A stretch of 64,000 nt of DNA from Pseudomonas migulae. Lineage in GTDB: Bacteria; Pseudomonadota; Gammaproteobacteria; Pseudomonadales; Pseudomonadaceae. Shown here piece by piece: positions 7,339 through 16,666 of this stretch (the stretch's first letter is position 1; every line of letters begins with the position of its first letter). The position numbers were made by a program, and so were the translations under genes. The notes below the pieces were generated by a model, which was given only the letters and a program-made list of their open reading frames with translations, ran no database searches and was not told the origin of the DNA. The stretch covers positions 2,439,501 through 2,503,500 of the forward strand of contig NZ_JALJWR010000001.1 in assembly GCF_024169315.1 (NCBI RefSeq), in the 5' to 3' direction.

Positions 7339-9322
7339 GGCTTTGCTCCTGTTGACGGCACCACGCGCGCCAGCTGTTCTGCAATTGCAGCACAGCGCCC
7401 TGGGCCAGTTTCACGGCATCGCTGGGCGGCAGCGCGTACAAGGTGTTCAAGAATGCTTCGCTGGGTTGTTCCAGGGCATCGGCACAGCGACCGCTCGGGC
7501 CATGTTCGAGGACTTTTTCCAGTGCCTCGAGATAGCGCCACTGCGGAGCACTGACCGGCACTTGCGCCACCGCCAGGCTCAAGCGCAAATGCAGCAGTTC
7601 GTCGCCGATGTCCAGACCGAGCAAGCCATCATCCCAGCGACTGCGCGCCGGCTCCGGCAGTTCCGGATAGTGCCGCGCCAGTTGCAACAAACGGTCGGCC
7701 ATGCGCCCGCCAAACCAGCTTTCGGCGCCAGGTAAATTGCGCCGGGTCAAACGCACCAGATCGTCGAGGGTCGCCGCGAGCAGACGTCGCCCGTGCCAGG
7801 CCGGGTTGCGCAGGATCAGCAAGTGAAACGCCAACACCGCCGCGCCGACGCCCACCACCATGGCTTGAGCGCTGTTGAAGAACGTTGCGACATCGAACTT
7901 CATCGCGTTCAGTGGCGACACCAATACGATGAAGTGCAGACAGAACGACGTCGCCGTGGCGCCGATCTGCGGTTTGGCCATGCCCAGCGCGCCCAGAAAC
8001 AACGGCACGCCCATGCCCATGCAAAGCAATTCGAAACTGCTCCATTGCGGCAGCAGAATCTGCCCGACGATGAATGCCGAGGGGATCGCCAGAAAAATTC
8101 CGCGCATAAAACTCATGCCGATCTGCGCGCCGTTCTCGCGACTGGCGAACAGGCTGCACACCACGCAGGTCAGCACCAAGGCGCCTGATGCGGCGGGCCA
8201 GGCCGTCGCCAGCCAGAAACACGACACCACCAGAAACGCCAACGCACTGCGCGCGCCAAAGACCAGTGCCAATGACAGGTCGCGGTGCGGCGTCAGGGTG
8301 CGCGGCGGGTCCACGGTTTCCTTGCCCTCCTCCACCGCATTCAATGCCGCGTTCGCTGCCATCGCGGTGTCCATCAGCAAAGTGAAACGGACCAGGCAGT
8401 AACTCTGCGCGGAACTGATCTGCGGGTCATGGGATGCATCGAGCAAGCGCGGTCGCAAGGCTTGCAGCGTCGAATTGTCCGGGCTGGCGAGCGCTTCCTG
8501 AACCTCGGTCATCCACGGCCTCAACTGTTCGGCTTCCTGGGGTTCCAACTGCTTCCACTGACGGCGCACCGAACGGGCGATGCGCAGCAGCATCAACAGT
8601 TTCTGGCTCAGTCCGCTGATGGCCCGCGCACGTTGCCGACCGAGTCCGCCTTCGAACCAGGCGTGCTCGCGCTGGGCATCCACCGCGACGATCCGGCCGA
8701 GGATTTCCAGCAGCCCTTTGCGCGCCTGACCGTCGCCGGCCAACGTCGCGCGCGCGGCATTCATCCCACTCTGCCACGCGGCTCGCGCCTGATCCGCCAG
8801 TTGCCGTTCCACCCGCATTGGCCACAGCAACGCACTGGCGGCGGTGGCGCAGAGAATGCCCAGGCAGATTTCCGTACAGCGAGCCACGGCTTGATCGAAC
8901 ACCGTCAACGGATGGGTAATGGCCGGCAACGCGATGATTGCGACCGTGTAACCGGCCAGCACGAACGAATAGGACCAGGCGCTGCGCAGCAAGGTCGAAC
9001 TCGCCGTACACAGCCCGAGCCACAACGCCAATGCCAGAAGAAACAACCACGGCGTCTGCGCGAACAGGCCCATGAACACCACCGACATGATCGTTCCGAT
9101 CAGCGTCCCCAACAGCCGCGCCAGACCCTTTTGCACCACCATCCCGGACAACGGCTGGGCGACGATGAACGCCGTCATCAACGCCCAGGCCGGTTGCTCC
9201 AGCCCCCAGCGCAATGCCAGCCACAGCGCGAGGCCGCCGCCGAGCAGGGTCTTGATCGCGAACTGCAGGGCACGGCGGTCGGGCGCAAACAAAGCCTGCA
9301 AAGTGATAGGCACGTAAAGCAC
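7325..9322 (-). CDS. FUSC-family aromatic-acid exporter subunit, AaeB-like
   Basis: Inner-membrane component of a p-hydroxybenzoate/fusaric-acid-type efflux pump, 665 residues. It has two repeats of a hydrophobic bundle (about residues 25-170 and 355-500), each followed by a cytosolic helical part, the usual FUSC layout. The start is uncertain: GTG at 9322 is taken, but a second in-frame GTG at 9313 lies better behind GAAGAG. The gene is the first of three and overlaps the DUF1656 gene. No regulator of the LysR or MarR type is linked, unlike many aae loci. Confidence 0.88.
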   Translation of the reverse strand: MLYVPITLQALFAPDRRALQFAIKTLLGGGLALWLALRWGLEQPAWALMTAFIVAQPLSGMVVQKGLARLLGTLIGTIMSVVFMGLFAQTPWLFLLALALWLGLCTASSTLLRSAWSYSFVLAGYTVAIIALPAITHPLTVFDQAVARCTEICLGILCATAASALLWPMRVERQLADQARAAWQSGMNAARATLAGDGQARKGLLEILGRIVAVDAQREHAWFEGGLGRQRARAISGLSQKLLMLLRIARSVRRQWKQLEPQEAEQLRPWMTEVQEALASPDNSTLQALRPRLLDASHDPQISSAQSYCLVRFTLLMDTAMAANAALNAVEEGKETVDPPRTLTPHRDLSLALVFGARSALAFLVVSCFWLATAWPAASGALVLTCVVCSLFASRENGAQIGMSFMRGIFLAIPSAFIVGQILLPQWSSFELLCMGMGVPLFLGALGMAKPQIGATATSFCLHFIVLVSPLNAMKFDVATFFNSAQAMVVGVGAAVLAFHLLILRNPAWHGRRLLAATLDDLVRLTRRNLPGAESWFGGRMADRLLQLARHYPELPEPARSRWDDGLLGLDIGDELLHLRLSLAVAQVPVSAPQWRYLEALEKVLEHGPSGRCADALEQPSEAFLNTLYALPPSDAVKLAQGAVLQLQNSWRAWCRQQEQSHGLA

Positions 9323-9424
9323 TCTTCAAAGGACGATTTAACGATAGTCGGGTTCACCGAAGTGACTTGAAATCAAATTATTAGCTGGCTATCTATCTAT
9401 CGTCCAGCGCTAAAAGCCGGGCAC

Positions 9425-9451
9425 AAAAAAACGCCAGACTGGCTGGCGTTT
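9425..9451 (-). terminator. Terminator of the PA2169-type gene
   Basis: Read on the minus strand, AAACGCCAGCCAGTCTGGCG folds with arms CGCCAG/CTGGCG and ends in a T-tract. It lies about 20 bp past the stop codon at 9470. Confidence 0.8.
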
Positions 9452-9469
9452 CTGACAGGCTTTGCGCGC

Positions 9470-9937
9470 TTACGAGCGTGCGCGAGCCTGGTTACGCAGG
9501 GCTTTCACCTGATCGTGATTGCGTTGCACGCCGTGGTACTGACGTTCAACCAGATCACGAATGCCCACCAGGTTGTGCTTGTTGATTTTTTCGATGGCTT
9601 CTTTGTAAGCCTTCAGCGCATGGTCTTCACCGCGTTCGGCTTCGTTCAGCACGGCTTCTTCATCCTTGCCGGTGAACATGGCTTTCACGTCGACCCAGCG
9701 GCGGTGCAGATCACCGCTGACGCTGGTGGAAGTTTCCGGATCGCCACCCATCGAACGCACGGCCGCTTGCAGTTCCGACGCCGCAGTGGCGCAGTCGGCG
9801 GAGCGCTGGATGAACAGCGTTTTCAGTTCTGGGTGCTTGATGTCTTCAGCGCAAGTCTTGAACCCTTCCTGACCGTCTTTACTGGTTTCAATCAGGTCGT
9901 TGAGTACAGAAATCGCTTCTTTATTCATGTCGGTCAT
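9470..9937 (-). CDS. PA2169-family four-helix-bundle protein (DUF2383)
   Basis: A 155-residue, entirely helical cytosolic protein rich in charged residues, matching the ferritin-like DUF2383/PA2169 group (VLNDLIETSKDGQEGF at the N-terminus, QRSADCATAASEL in helix 2). The ATG at 9937 follows TGAGGAATTG; an upstream in-frame start at 9970 would add 11 unrelated residues. A clear terminator follows. The function of the family is not established; several members are stress- or stationary-phase-induced, which is only a weak hint here. It is a single-gene unit. Confidence 0.85.
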   Translation of the reverse strand: MTDMNKEAISVLNDLIETSKDGQEGFKTCAEDIKHPELKTLFIQRSADCATAASELQAAVRSMGGDPETSTSVSGDLHRRWVDVKAMFTGKDEEAVLNEAERGEDHALKAYKEAIEKINKHNLVGIRDLVERQYHGVQRNHDQVKALRNQARARS

Positions 9938-10140
9938 TTTCAATTCCTCACGGGTTGATGAAAGATGCAATAGCTATTGCACCCTGCATGCCAGCTTTGA
10001 ATTGATCATTTATTTCTTATATTTCAACTAGTTAACTTTTACTCGGAAATCTGTATCCGCGTTATTTGCATGATCTGTCAATTGGCCTGCATGCAGAATG
10101 CCTGTATTTTCCAGACTGACTGAATCAAGACGACTGATCG

Positions 10141-10377
10141 ATGAACCCTGAAAAACTCGAACTGCTGATCACCCGTGAAATGCCCTTCGGCAAATACAAG
10201 GGCCGCATCATTGCCGACCTGCCCGGCCAATACCTGAACTGGTTCGCCCGGGAAGGTTTCCCCCATGGCGAACTGGGCGGATTGCTGGCCCTGATGCAGG
10301 AAATCGATCACAACGGCTTGTCGGAGTTGCTTGAACCACTGCGCGCCAAACACGGCAAACCCGCCCCTCGCCACTGA
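10141..10377 (+). CDS. DUF3820 family protein, 78 aa
   Basis: A small cytosolic protein carrying the conserved core MPFGKYKGRIIADLPGQYL and W(F)AREGFP of the DUF3820 family, which Pfam labels a putative quorum-sensing-regulated virulence factor. The core resembles a small nucleic-acid-associated fold, but no function is proven. It is followed at 9 bp by the PLP-dependent enzyme gene, so the two are probably one transcript. No strong ribosome-binding site precedes the ATG. Confidence 0.85.
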   Translation: MNPEKLELLITREMPFGKYKGRIIADLPGQYLNWFAREGFPHGELGGLLALMQEIDHNGLSELLEPLRAKHGKPAPRH

Positions 10378-10386
10378 GTCGTCCCC

Positions 10387-11568
10387 ATGCCCGATAACAC
10401 CCGCCGCGCCCGTGATGAAATGTTTTGGCAGACCTTTGCCGACCGCTATGCCGTCGAACCCGGCCCGATAAACCTCGAGAACGGTTATTTCGGACGCATG
10501 TCGCGCACGGTGATCGAGGAATACCAGCGCAACATCGAACTCATCAACCGCAGTAACTCGGTACACGTGCGCCAGCGCTTCGAACAGGGCGAAAACCTTG
10601 CGATCCTGGCCCAGCTCGCCGACCTGATGGGCGTGACGGCAGAATCCGTTGCCTTCACCCGCAACGCGTCGGACGGTCTGCAATCGCTGATCCGCAATTA
10701 CAATCTGCTGCAGCCGGGCGATCAGGTGCTGATCTGCGATCTGGAGTACGACACGGTCAAAGGCGCCATGCGCTGGCTCGCGCGTCATCGCGGTGCTGAA
10801 GTCATCGAGATCGATCACACGCACCCCGCCAGTTACGACAGTTTGCTGGCCACTTATCGCGAGACCTTCGCACGTTATCCAAAGCTCAAGCTGATGGCGC
10901 TGACCCACGTCACGCACCGCACCGGGCTGGTGATGCCGGTGAAGGCCATTGTCGCTGCCGCCAGGGAACACGGGATCGACGTGATCCTCGATGGCGCCCA
11001 TGCACTGGGCCAGATCGAATTCAATCTCGATGACCTCGGTGTCGCGTTCGCCGGTTTCAACCTGCACAAGTGGATCGGTGCGCCGTTGACCCTGGGCTTC
11101 ATGTACATCGCTCCGGAGCGCCTGGCCGACATCGACCCGGACATGGGCGAGATGCATTTTCCGGTCACCGACATTCGCGCCCGCACGCCGTACAGCACCC
11201 CCAACATCCCGGCGTTGCTGACCTTGCCGCTGGTGTTCGAGGAGCATCGGGCCATGGGCGGTTCGGCCGCCAAGGGTGCACGGCTCAATTACCTGCGCAA
11301 CCGCTGGGTCAATGCCGTACGCGAGCTTCCAGGCATCGAAGTCATGACTCCGGATGACCCTCGGCTGTATTGCGGCATCACGGCGATGCGCTTTACCCGG
11401 CACGCCGATCAGCAGGCGATGGCCGATCGGCTGCTCAAGGACTTCAACCTGTTTACCGTGACGCGCAGCGGTGCAGCGAGTGGCCCGTGCATCCGAATCA
11501 CACCGGGGCTGACCACCACCGCAGCGCATATGGACGTGTTGAGCAACGCACTGCACGAACTGAGCTGA
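10387..11568 (+). CDS. Class-V-aminotransferase-fold PLP enzyme, isopenicillin-N-epimerase-like
   Basis: A 393-residue fold-type I PLP enzyme. The PLP-binding lysine is in NLHKWIGAP, the ring-stacking and phosphate-contact segment is TRNASDGLQSLI, and ILDGAHALGQ holds the aspartate that contacts the pyridine nitrogen. These features place it with the CefD/NifS-like branch. It has no N-terminal Tat or Sec signal, so it is cytosolic, unlike the Tat-exported PvdN relative of the pyoverdine pathway. It is probably co-transcribed with the DUF3820 gene and ends 2 bp from the convergent dioxygenase gene. Substrate unknown; a desulfurase, epimerase or lyase activity are all possible. Confidence 0.82.
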   Translation: MPDNTRRARDEMFWQTFADRYAVEPGPINLENGYFGRMSRTVIEEYQRNIELINRSNSVHVRQRFEQGENLAILAQLADLMGVTAESVAFTRNASDGLQSLIRNYNLLQPGDQVLICDLEYDTVKGAMRWLARHRGAEVIEIDHTHPASYDSLLATYRETFARYPKLKLMALTHVTHRTGLVMPVKAIVAAAREHGIDVILDGAHALGQIEFNLDDLGVAFAGFNLHKWIGAPLTLGFMYIAPERLADIDPDMGEMHFPVTDIRARTPYSTPNIPALLTLPLVFEEHRAMGGSAAKGARLNYLRNRWVNAVRELPGIEVMTPDDPRLYCGITAMRFTRHADQQAMADRLLKDFNLFTVTRSGAASGPCIRITPGLTTTAAHMDVLSNALHELS

Positions 11569-11570
11569 CG

Positions 11571-12296
11571 TCACACCGTGTACTTGTCGAAGTCCTCTGG
11601 CTTGATTTGCGATGACGCCGCGAACGTGTCGATGCCGATGGTCATGTGTCCGAAAAAACCGTCTTCCTTCGAGTCTCGACTGAGGGTATGAACGGTCAGG
11701 GTCGAGGCTTCACCGCCCATGGTTTCATAGAGAACGTCCTGATCGTTGGTCAGTGGCGCGACGCTTCGGCCACTGTATTGCCGGGTGTTGAGCACCGAGC
11801 GCGAAGCCACTTCGGGAAAGTACAGCTGTCCGACCCAGGCGACATGGCGCTCTTCGAGGTAGTTGTTGCCTGCGGTGACCCGGACAGCCACGTGGATGTG
11901 CAGCGCACGGCCGGCATAGAACCCCGGATAGATCGTGGTAAAGCGCACGATGCCTTTCCGGTCCGTGAACTGCCCGCCGCGCAGGTAGGTATCGTCATCG
12001 GTACGCGGGATCGCGCCGATATCGCCGTCGTCGACTTCCTTGTCCGGATCGATCTTGCTCCAGCCCGAATACGAACCGCGCGCATTGCAATGCCAGATAT
12101 CGACGATGGCGCCGGTGACCGGCTGACTGGTCATCGCATCGACAATGGTCAGTTTCAGCACCAGAGGAATGCCGTCCAGGCCTTCGCTGATGTTTCGCCT
12201 GATCAGTTTCGGGTTTCGAAAGTACGGGCCGGCGATCTGTTCGGGTGACAGCAGGTAAGCCGGTTGTGCGGAGGTTACTGAGGTGTTGTCGTCCAT
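11571..12296 (-). CDS. Intradiol ring-cleavage dioxygenase-like protein
   Basis: A 241-residue protein of the catechol/protocatechuate intradiol dioxygenase superfamily. The non-haem Fe(III) ligands can be placed at Tyr76 (RGSYSGW), Tyr127 (PGFYAGR), His133 and His135 (LHIHV). The family motif DIWHCNARG is intact. The N-terminal helical dimerisation domain of catechol 1,2-dioxygenases is missing, and the spacing between Tyr127 and the His pair is short, so this belongs to the small single-domain branch of unknown substrate. No catabolic genes are linked. Ring cleavage of a catechol-type compound is inferred from the ligands only. Confidence 0.85.
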   Translation of the reverse strand: MDDNTSVTSAQPAYLLSPEQIAGPYFRNPKLIRRNISEGLDGIPLVLKLTIVDAMTSQPVTGAIVDIWHCNARGSYSGWSKIDPDKEVDDGDIGAIPRTDDDTYLRGGQFTDRKGIVRFTTIYPGFYAGRALHIHVAVRVTAGNNYLEERHVAWVGQLYFPEVASRSVLNTRQYSGRSVAPLTNDQDVLYETMGGEASTLTVHTLSRDSKEDGFFGHMTIGIDTFAASSQIKPEDFDKYTV

Positions 12297-12379
12297 GACG
12301 TTCTCTCTTCCATAAGATGAACGCAGGTTAACGCCGAAGGAGCGGCGAGATGCGGTAACTATGTATCGCGTGATGTCCC

Positions 12380-12469
12380 GTAGGAGCGAAGCTTGCTCGC
12401 GAAGGCGTCGTGTCAGTCGATATCAACGTTGCCTGACACACCGCTTTCGCGAGCAAGCTTCGCTCCTAC
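12380..12469. repeat. REPIN, family A
   Basis: GTAGGAGCGAAGCTTGCTCG and its complement enclose a variable centre. It lies between the divergent-side start of the dioxygenase gene and the end of eda. Confidence 0.85.
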
Positions 12470-12485
12470 AGAAGTTTTCGATGGG

Positions 12486-12520
12486 CAAAAAAAAACGGTG
12501 CACCGACCAAGCGCACCGTT
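12486..12520 (-). terminator. Terminator of the zwf-pgl-eda operon
   Basis: On the minus strand, AACGGTGC and GCACCGTT form an 8-bp stem followed by at least eight T residues. It lies about 40 bp past the eda stop codon. Confidence 0.85.
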
Positions 12521-12561
12521 AAAGCCGTAGAACACACAACGAAGTGTCAGGTAAAAGCAGA

Positions 12562-13227
12562 TCAGTCCAGCAGTGCCAGGGCCTCGGCGGTGCATTCCTG
12601 AATGCGGGCCCAGTCGCCGTTCTTGATCCACTCCGGATCAAGCATCCAGCTACCGCCCACGCACATGACGTTTTTCAACGCCATGTAGCTCTTGATGTTG
12701 GCCGGGCTGACGCCGCCGGTCGGGCAGAATTTAACTTCGCCGAACGGACCGCCCAGGGCCTTGATGGCGGCGACGCCACCGCTGACTTCCGCCGGGAACA
12801 GCTTGAAGCGGCGGTAGCCCAGACCATAGCCTTCCATGATGCCCGAGGCATTGCTGATGCCCGGCAACAGCGGAATCGGGCTGTCGACGCTGGCTTCGAG
12901 CAGGTCACGGGTGATGCCAGGCGTGACGATGAACTGCGAACCGGCGGCTTCAGCGGCGGCCAGCATGTGGCGATCGAGCACGGTGCCGGCACCGGTCATC
13001 AGTTCCGGACGCTGCTCGCGCAGGATCTGGATGGCCTTGAGGCCGAACTGCGAACGCAGGGTCACTTCCAGGGCTGTCAGGCCACCGGCCGCGAGGGCGT
13101 CGGCCAGCGGCAGCACGTCCTGTTCGCGAGCGATGGTGATCACCGGCAGAATTCGCGCCTTGGCGCAGAGGCTGTCGATCAGGGCAACTTTGTCCGCCAT
13201 GGAAACGGTCGGGGATGGGGTTGTCAT
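12562..13227 (-). CDS. eda: KHG/KDPG aldolase Eda
   Basis: Splits 2-keto-3-deoxy-6-phosphogluconate into pyruvate and glyceraldehyde-3-phosphate, the last Entner-Doudoroff step. The 221-residue class I aldolase has the catalytic Glu54 (ALEVTLR) and Schiff-base Lys142 (RRFKLFPAE), with the CPTGGV phosphate-binding segment. The ATG at 13227 is used because AAGGAAC lies about 9 bases upstream; an in-frame start at 13254 would run into pgl. It is the last gene of zwf-pgl-eda, 17 bp behind pgl, and is expected to be controlled by HexR through the zwf promoter. Confidence 0.95.
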   Translation of the reverse strand: MTTPSPTVSMADKVALIDSLCAKARILPVITIAREQDVLPLADALAAGGLTALEVTLRSQFGLKAIQILREQRPELMTGAGTVLDRHMLAAAEAAGSQFIVTPGITRDLLEASVDSPIPLLPGISNASGIMEGYGLGYRRFKLFPAEVSGGVAAIKALGGPFGEVKFCPTGGVSPANIKSYMALKNVMCVGGSWMLDPEWIKNGDWARIQECTAEALALLD

Positions 13228-13244
13228 AGCGGCTGTTCCTTGGC

Positions 13245-13958
13245 TCATGGGCACCAGTAAATCTCTAACGTAGGTTGCAGAAACGCGCGAATCGGCATGG
13301 CGGCGACATCGTCACCGGCCAATGCGGCACTCAGGGTGGTCAGCTTGGACTGACCGGAAATCGATAGAACAGTGTGTCTGGCCGAGGCCAGCAGCGCGCG
13401 ACTCATGGTCAGGCGCTGACGCGGCACGGTCGGTGCCAGCATCGGGTAGCAACGGCGTGTGCCGTCGGCTTTCAAGGCGTCAGCCAGGTTCGGGCTGTTC
13501 GGGAACAGCGACGCGGTGTGGCCGTCGTCGCCCATGCCGAGGATCAGCACGTCAATCGGCGGTAGTTCTGCCAACAGACGGTCGGCTTGCTCGGCCGCTT
13601 GTTCCAGGTTGGCGCTGGCGCTGTAGAGGCTCAGGAATTGAGCCTTGGCCGCCGGGCCTTGCAACAGGTAACGCTTGAGCAGACCGGCGTTGCTGTCGGC
13701 GTGTTCCACCGGCACCCAACGCTCATCAGCCAGGGTCACGACGACCTTGGACCAGTCGAGTTTCTGTTTGGCCAGATTCTGGAAAAACGCCACCGGGCTG
13801 CGTCCACCGGACACCACCAGCGTCGCGGCTCCGCGAGCGTCGATAGCGTCACTCAGTTGCTTGGCCACCTTCAGTGCCAGACCATCGGCCAGCAACACCG
13901 GGCTCTTGAACTCATGGGCGCTGACGCCCTGAGGCAGTTTCAATTCAGATATCGCCAT
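13245..13958 (-). CDS. pgl: 6-phosphogluconolactonase Pgl (DevB type)
   Basis: Hydrolyses 6-phosphoglucono-lactone to 6-phosphogluconate. The 237-residue protein shows the SGGRSP, DERWVP and [13 protein letters not shown] motifs of the DevB/SOL family. GGAGG lies 6 bases before the ATG. Its start overlaps the end of zwf by 14 bp, indicating translational coupling, and eda follows closely. Confidence 0.95.
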   Translation of the reverse strand: MAISELKLPQGVSAHEFKSPVLLADGLALKVAKQLSDAIDARGAATLVVSGGRSPVAFFQNLAKQKLDWSKVVVTLADERWVPVEHADSNAGLLKRYLLQGPAAKAQFLSLYSASANLEQAAEQADRLLAELPPIDVLILGMGDDGHTASLFPNSPNLADALKADGTRRCYPMLAPTVPRQRLTMSRALLASARHTVLSISGQSKLTTLSAALAGDDVAAMPIRAFLQPTLEIYWCP

Positions 13959-15414
13959 ACCACGACCTCCCGTCCCGCGTGATCAGAGCAATGGAGCTCA
14001 TCGGTCCCCAGGACCCGGCCGCATACGGCTTGGGCGCATCACCGGATTTTTTCCACCCGGCGATCAACTGGTCACACCACTTCCACGCGGCTTCGATTTC
14101 ATCTTTACGGACAAACAGGTTCTGATTGCCGCGCATCACTTCCAGCAACAACCGTTCGTAGGCATCAGGAATCCGTGCGCTGCGCCAGGTGTCGGAAAAA
14201 TTCAGCTGCAACGGACCGCTGCGCAGCTGCATGCCCTTGTCCAGGCCTTGCTCTTTGGTCATCACGCGCAAGGAAATACCTTCGTCCGGTTGCAGGCGGA
14301 TAATCAGCTTGTTGCTGATTTGCAGGCGCTGCTCGGGGGCGAAGATGTAGTGCGACGGTTCCTTGAAGTGGATGACGATCTGCGACAGCTTTTGCGGCAT
14401 GCGCTTGCCGGTACGCAGGTAAAACGGCACGCCGGCCCAACGCCAGTTGCGGATGTCGGCACGCAGGGCAACGAAGGTTTCGGTGTCGCTCTGGGTGTTG
14501 GAATTCGGTTCTTCCAGATAGCCCGGCACTGGCTTGCCTTCGCTGTAACCGGCGATGTACTGGCCGCGCACCACTTGGGTGGTCAGGCCTTCCGGGCTGA
14601 TCGGTGCCAGCGCCTTGAGCACTTTGACTTTCTCGTCGCGGATGCTGTCGGCGGACAGGTCGGCCGGCGGGTCCATGGCGATCAGGCAGAGCAGTTGCAG
14701 CAGGTGATTCTGGATCATGTCCCGCAGCTGGCCGGCCTTGTCGAAGTAGCCCCAGCGGCCTTCGATCCCGACCTTCTCGGCCACGGTGATTTCCACGTGG
14801 GAGATGTAGTTCTGGTTCCACTGGGTTTCGAACAGACTGTTGGCAAAACGCAGGGCGATCAGGTTCTGGACGGTCTCTTTGCCCAGGTAGTGGTCGATGC
14901 GGTAGGTGCGGTTCTCCGGGAAGAACTGCGCCACGGCGTCGTTGACCTTGCGCGAGGACTCGAGGTCGGAACCGATGGGTTTTTCCAGCACCACGCGGGT
15001 GTTTTCGGCCAGACCGACTTTCGCCAGGTTCTCGCAGATCGCCCCGTAAACAGCGGCCGGCGTGGCGAAATAGGCAATCACTCGCTGGGCACTGCCGGCC
15101 ATTTCGGCCAGGGCCACATAGTCTTCGGGCTTGAGGAAGTCGACGTGCAGATAGCTCAAACGGGCCAGGAAGCGTTCGACCACCGCTTCGTCCAGCTCTT
15201 TGGCACCGACGTAGCGGCGCAGCTCGGAAGCGATGAACGCCAGATGCTCCTGCTCACTGCCGGGCTCACGGGCCAGCGCGATGATGCGCGAGTCCTCGTG
15301 CAACAGGCCTGCGCCATCGAGTTGATAGAGGGCAGGAAACAGCTTGCGCAGGGCCAGATCGCCCAGGGCGCCGAACAAGGCAAAGGTGCACGGTTCAACC
15401 GTAATCGAAGGCAT
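13945..15414 (-). CDS. zwf: Glucose-6-phosphate 1-dehydrogenase Zwf
   Basis: Oxidises glucose-6-phosphate to 6-phosphogluconolactone with NAD(P)+, the entry to the Entner-Doudoroff route and a source of NADPH. The 489-residue enzyme has the N-terminal [10 protein letters not shown] nucleotide motif, the EKPIG motif and the active-site RIDHYLGKE. The leader has no strong ribosome-binding site; instead AAGAACAA, an AAnAAnAA Hfq/Crc-type motif, ends about 5 bases before the ATG. An operator-like palindrome for HexR lies about 60-90 bp upstream, and hexR itself is divergent. First gene of zwf-pgl-eda. Confidence 0.96.
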   Translation of the reverse strand: MPSITVEPCTFALFGALGDLALRKLFPALYQLDGAGLLHEDSRIIALAREPGSEQEHLAFIASELRRYVGAKELDEAVVERFLARLSYLHVDFLKPEDYVALAEMAGSAQRVIAYFATPAAVYGAICENLAKVGLAENTRVVLEKPIGSDLESSRKVNDAVAQFFPENRTYRIDHYLGKETVQNLIALRFANSLFETQWNQNYISHVEITVAEKVGIEGRWGYFDKAGQLRDMIQNHLLQLLCLIAMDPPADLSADSIRDEKVKVLKALAPISPEGLTTQVVRGQYIAGYSEGKPVPGYLEEPNSNTQSDTETFVALRADIRNWRWAGVPFYLRTGKRMPQKLSQIVIHFKEPSHYIFAPEQRLQISNKLIIRLQPDEGISLRVMTKEQGLDKGMQLRSGPLQLNFSDTWRSARIPDAYERLLLEVMRGNQNLFVRKDEIEAAWKWCDQLIAGWKKSGDAPKPYAAGSWGPMSSIALITRDGRSWYGDI

Positions 15415-15419
15415 GATGT

Positions 15420-15427
15420 TTGTTCTT
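15420..15427 (-). promoter_or_regulatory. CA motif (Hfq/Crc-type) in the zwf leader
   Basis: AAGAACAA fits AAnAAnAA, the sequence bound by Hfq with Crc on Pseudomonas mRNAs. It occupies the place where the ribosome-binding site should be. Function is inferred. Confidence 0.45.
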
Positions 15428-15475
15428 TTATCAAGTTAAGCTACAAATACCTTTTTTCAAGGCATCGCTCAAGAG

Positions 15476-15502
15476 AAAATGTAGTAATAACCACAACATT
15501 TT
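15476..15502. promoter_or_regulatory. HexR operator candidate, zwf-hexR
   Basis: A 27-bp imperfect palindrome (AAAATGTaGT, centre AATAACC, ACaACATTTT) lies between the divergent zwf and hexR genes. It resembles the HexR recognition pattern (TGTAGTnnnnACnACA). KDPG releases HexR from such sites in P. putida. Confidence 0.65.
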
Positions 15503-15647
15503 CGCAAAATACAGATTCCGAGTGGTGGTCGGTCGGAGCCATCAGTAGGATAGGCCACCGCTTGGGGCCGCATCAAAGGCCCAATTTGCATAGCAACACC
15601 CTTATTTGCATTGCAGAGCACTCTTGTAGGCGAACTTAGGAAATCTT

Positions 15648-16517
15648 ATGGACCGCGTGCGAAATTTACTGGAACAGATCCAGAATCGCCTTGAAGACCT
15701 GAACAAGGCGGAACGCAAAGTCGCCGAAGTGATCCTGCTCAACCCACAGCAGGCCACCCGGTTCAGCATCGCCGCCCTCGCCCAGGCCTCCAAGGTCAGC
15801 GAGCCGACGGTGAACCGTTTCTGCCGTTCGTTCGGCGTCAGCGGCTACCCGGAACTCAAACTGCAGCTGGCCCAGAGCCTGGCCAGTGGCGCGGCGTATG
15901 TCAGCCGTGCGGTCGAGGCCGACGATAATCCGGAAGCCTATACCAAGAAGATTTTCGGCAGCGCCATCGCGTCGCTGGACAGCGCCTTGCAGGCCCTCGA
16001 CCCGAACCTGATCAGCCGCGCTGTCGACCTGTTGATTCAGGCCCGGCAGATCCACTTCTTCGGTCTCGGCGCCTCGGCCCCGGTGGCACTGGATGCGCAA
16101 CACAAGTTCTTCCGCTTCAACCTGGCCGTCACCGCCCATGCGGATGTGCTGATGCAGCGCATGATCGCGTCGGTGGCCCACACCGGCGAGTTGTTCGTGA
16201 TCATTTCCTACACGGGCCGCACCCGCGAACTGGTGGAAGTGGCGCGTATCGCCCGGGAAAACGGCGCTTCGGTGCTGGGGCTGACAGCCGAAGGTTCGCC
16301 GCTGGCCAAGGCCAGTACGCTGAGCCTGAACATTCCGCTGCCGGAAGACACCGACATCTATATGCCGATGACCTCGCGGATCATTCAGTTGACGGTGCTG
16401 GATGTGTTGGCGACTGGCATGACATTGCGTCGTGGTGTGGATTTCCAGCCGCATTTGCGCAAGATCAAAGAGAGTTTGAATGCCAGTCGGTATCCGGTTG
16501 GGGATGAGTTCAACTAG
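15648..16517 (+). CDS. hexR: HexR, RpiR-family repressor of glucose catabolism
   Basis: KDPG-responsive repressor of zwf-pgl-eda, edd-glk and gap. The 289-residue protein has an N-terminal helix-turn-helix domain (about 1-77; [20 protein letters not shown] is the recognition unit) and a C-terminal SIS sugar-phosphate domain (about 125-260; [20 protein letters not shown]). AGGA lies about 7 bases before the ATG. It is divergent from zwf with the shared palindrome between them, which also suggests autoregulation. Three operator-like sites occur in this window. Confidence 0.95.
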   Translation: MDRVRNLLEQIQNRLEDLNKAERKVAEVILLNPQQATRFSIAALAQASKVSEPTVNRFCRSFGVSGYPELKLQLAQSLASGAAYVSRAVEADDNPEAYTKKIFGSAIASLDSALQALDPNLISRAVDLLIQARQIHFFGLGASAPVALDAQHKFFRFNLAVTAHADVLMQRMIASVAHTGELFVIISYTGRTRELVEVARIARENGASVLGLTAEGSPLAKASTLSLNIPLPEDTDIYMPMTSRIIQLTVLDVLATGMTLRRGVDFQPHLRKIKESLNASRYPVGDEFN

Positions 16518-16540
16518 CTAATATCTTTATTGCCTGATCT

Positions 16541-16641
16541 GGCCTCATCGCGGGCAAGCCCGCTCCCACAGTGTCCGTGTCGAACACAAAACCTGTGCCT
16601 GCCACCGAACCTGTGGGAGCGGGCTTGCCCGCGATGAGGCC
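16541..16641. repeat. REPIN, family A
   Basis: GGCCTCATCGCGGGCAAGCC and an exact complementary right arm, with GTGGGAGCGGG cores, lie between the convergent hexR and mutarotase genes. Confidence 0.85.
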
Positions 16642-16666
16642 CGCCGCTACACCGCAAAATCCTGAG

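Noticed and set aside
10387..11568. The PLP enzyme as PvdN of pyoverdine maturation
   Set aside because: It is similar in fold, but it lacks a Tat signal peptide and no pyoverdine genes are nearby.
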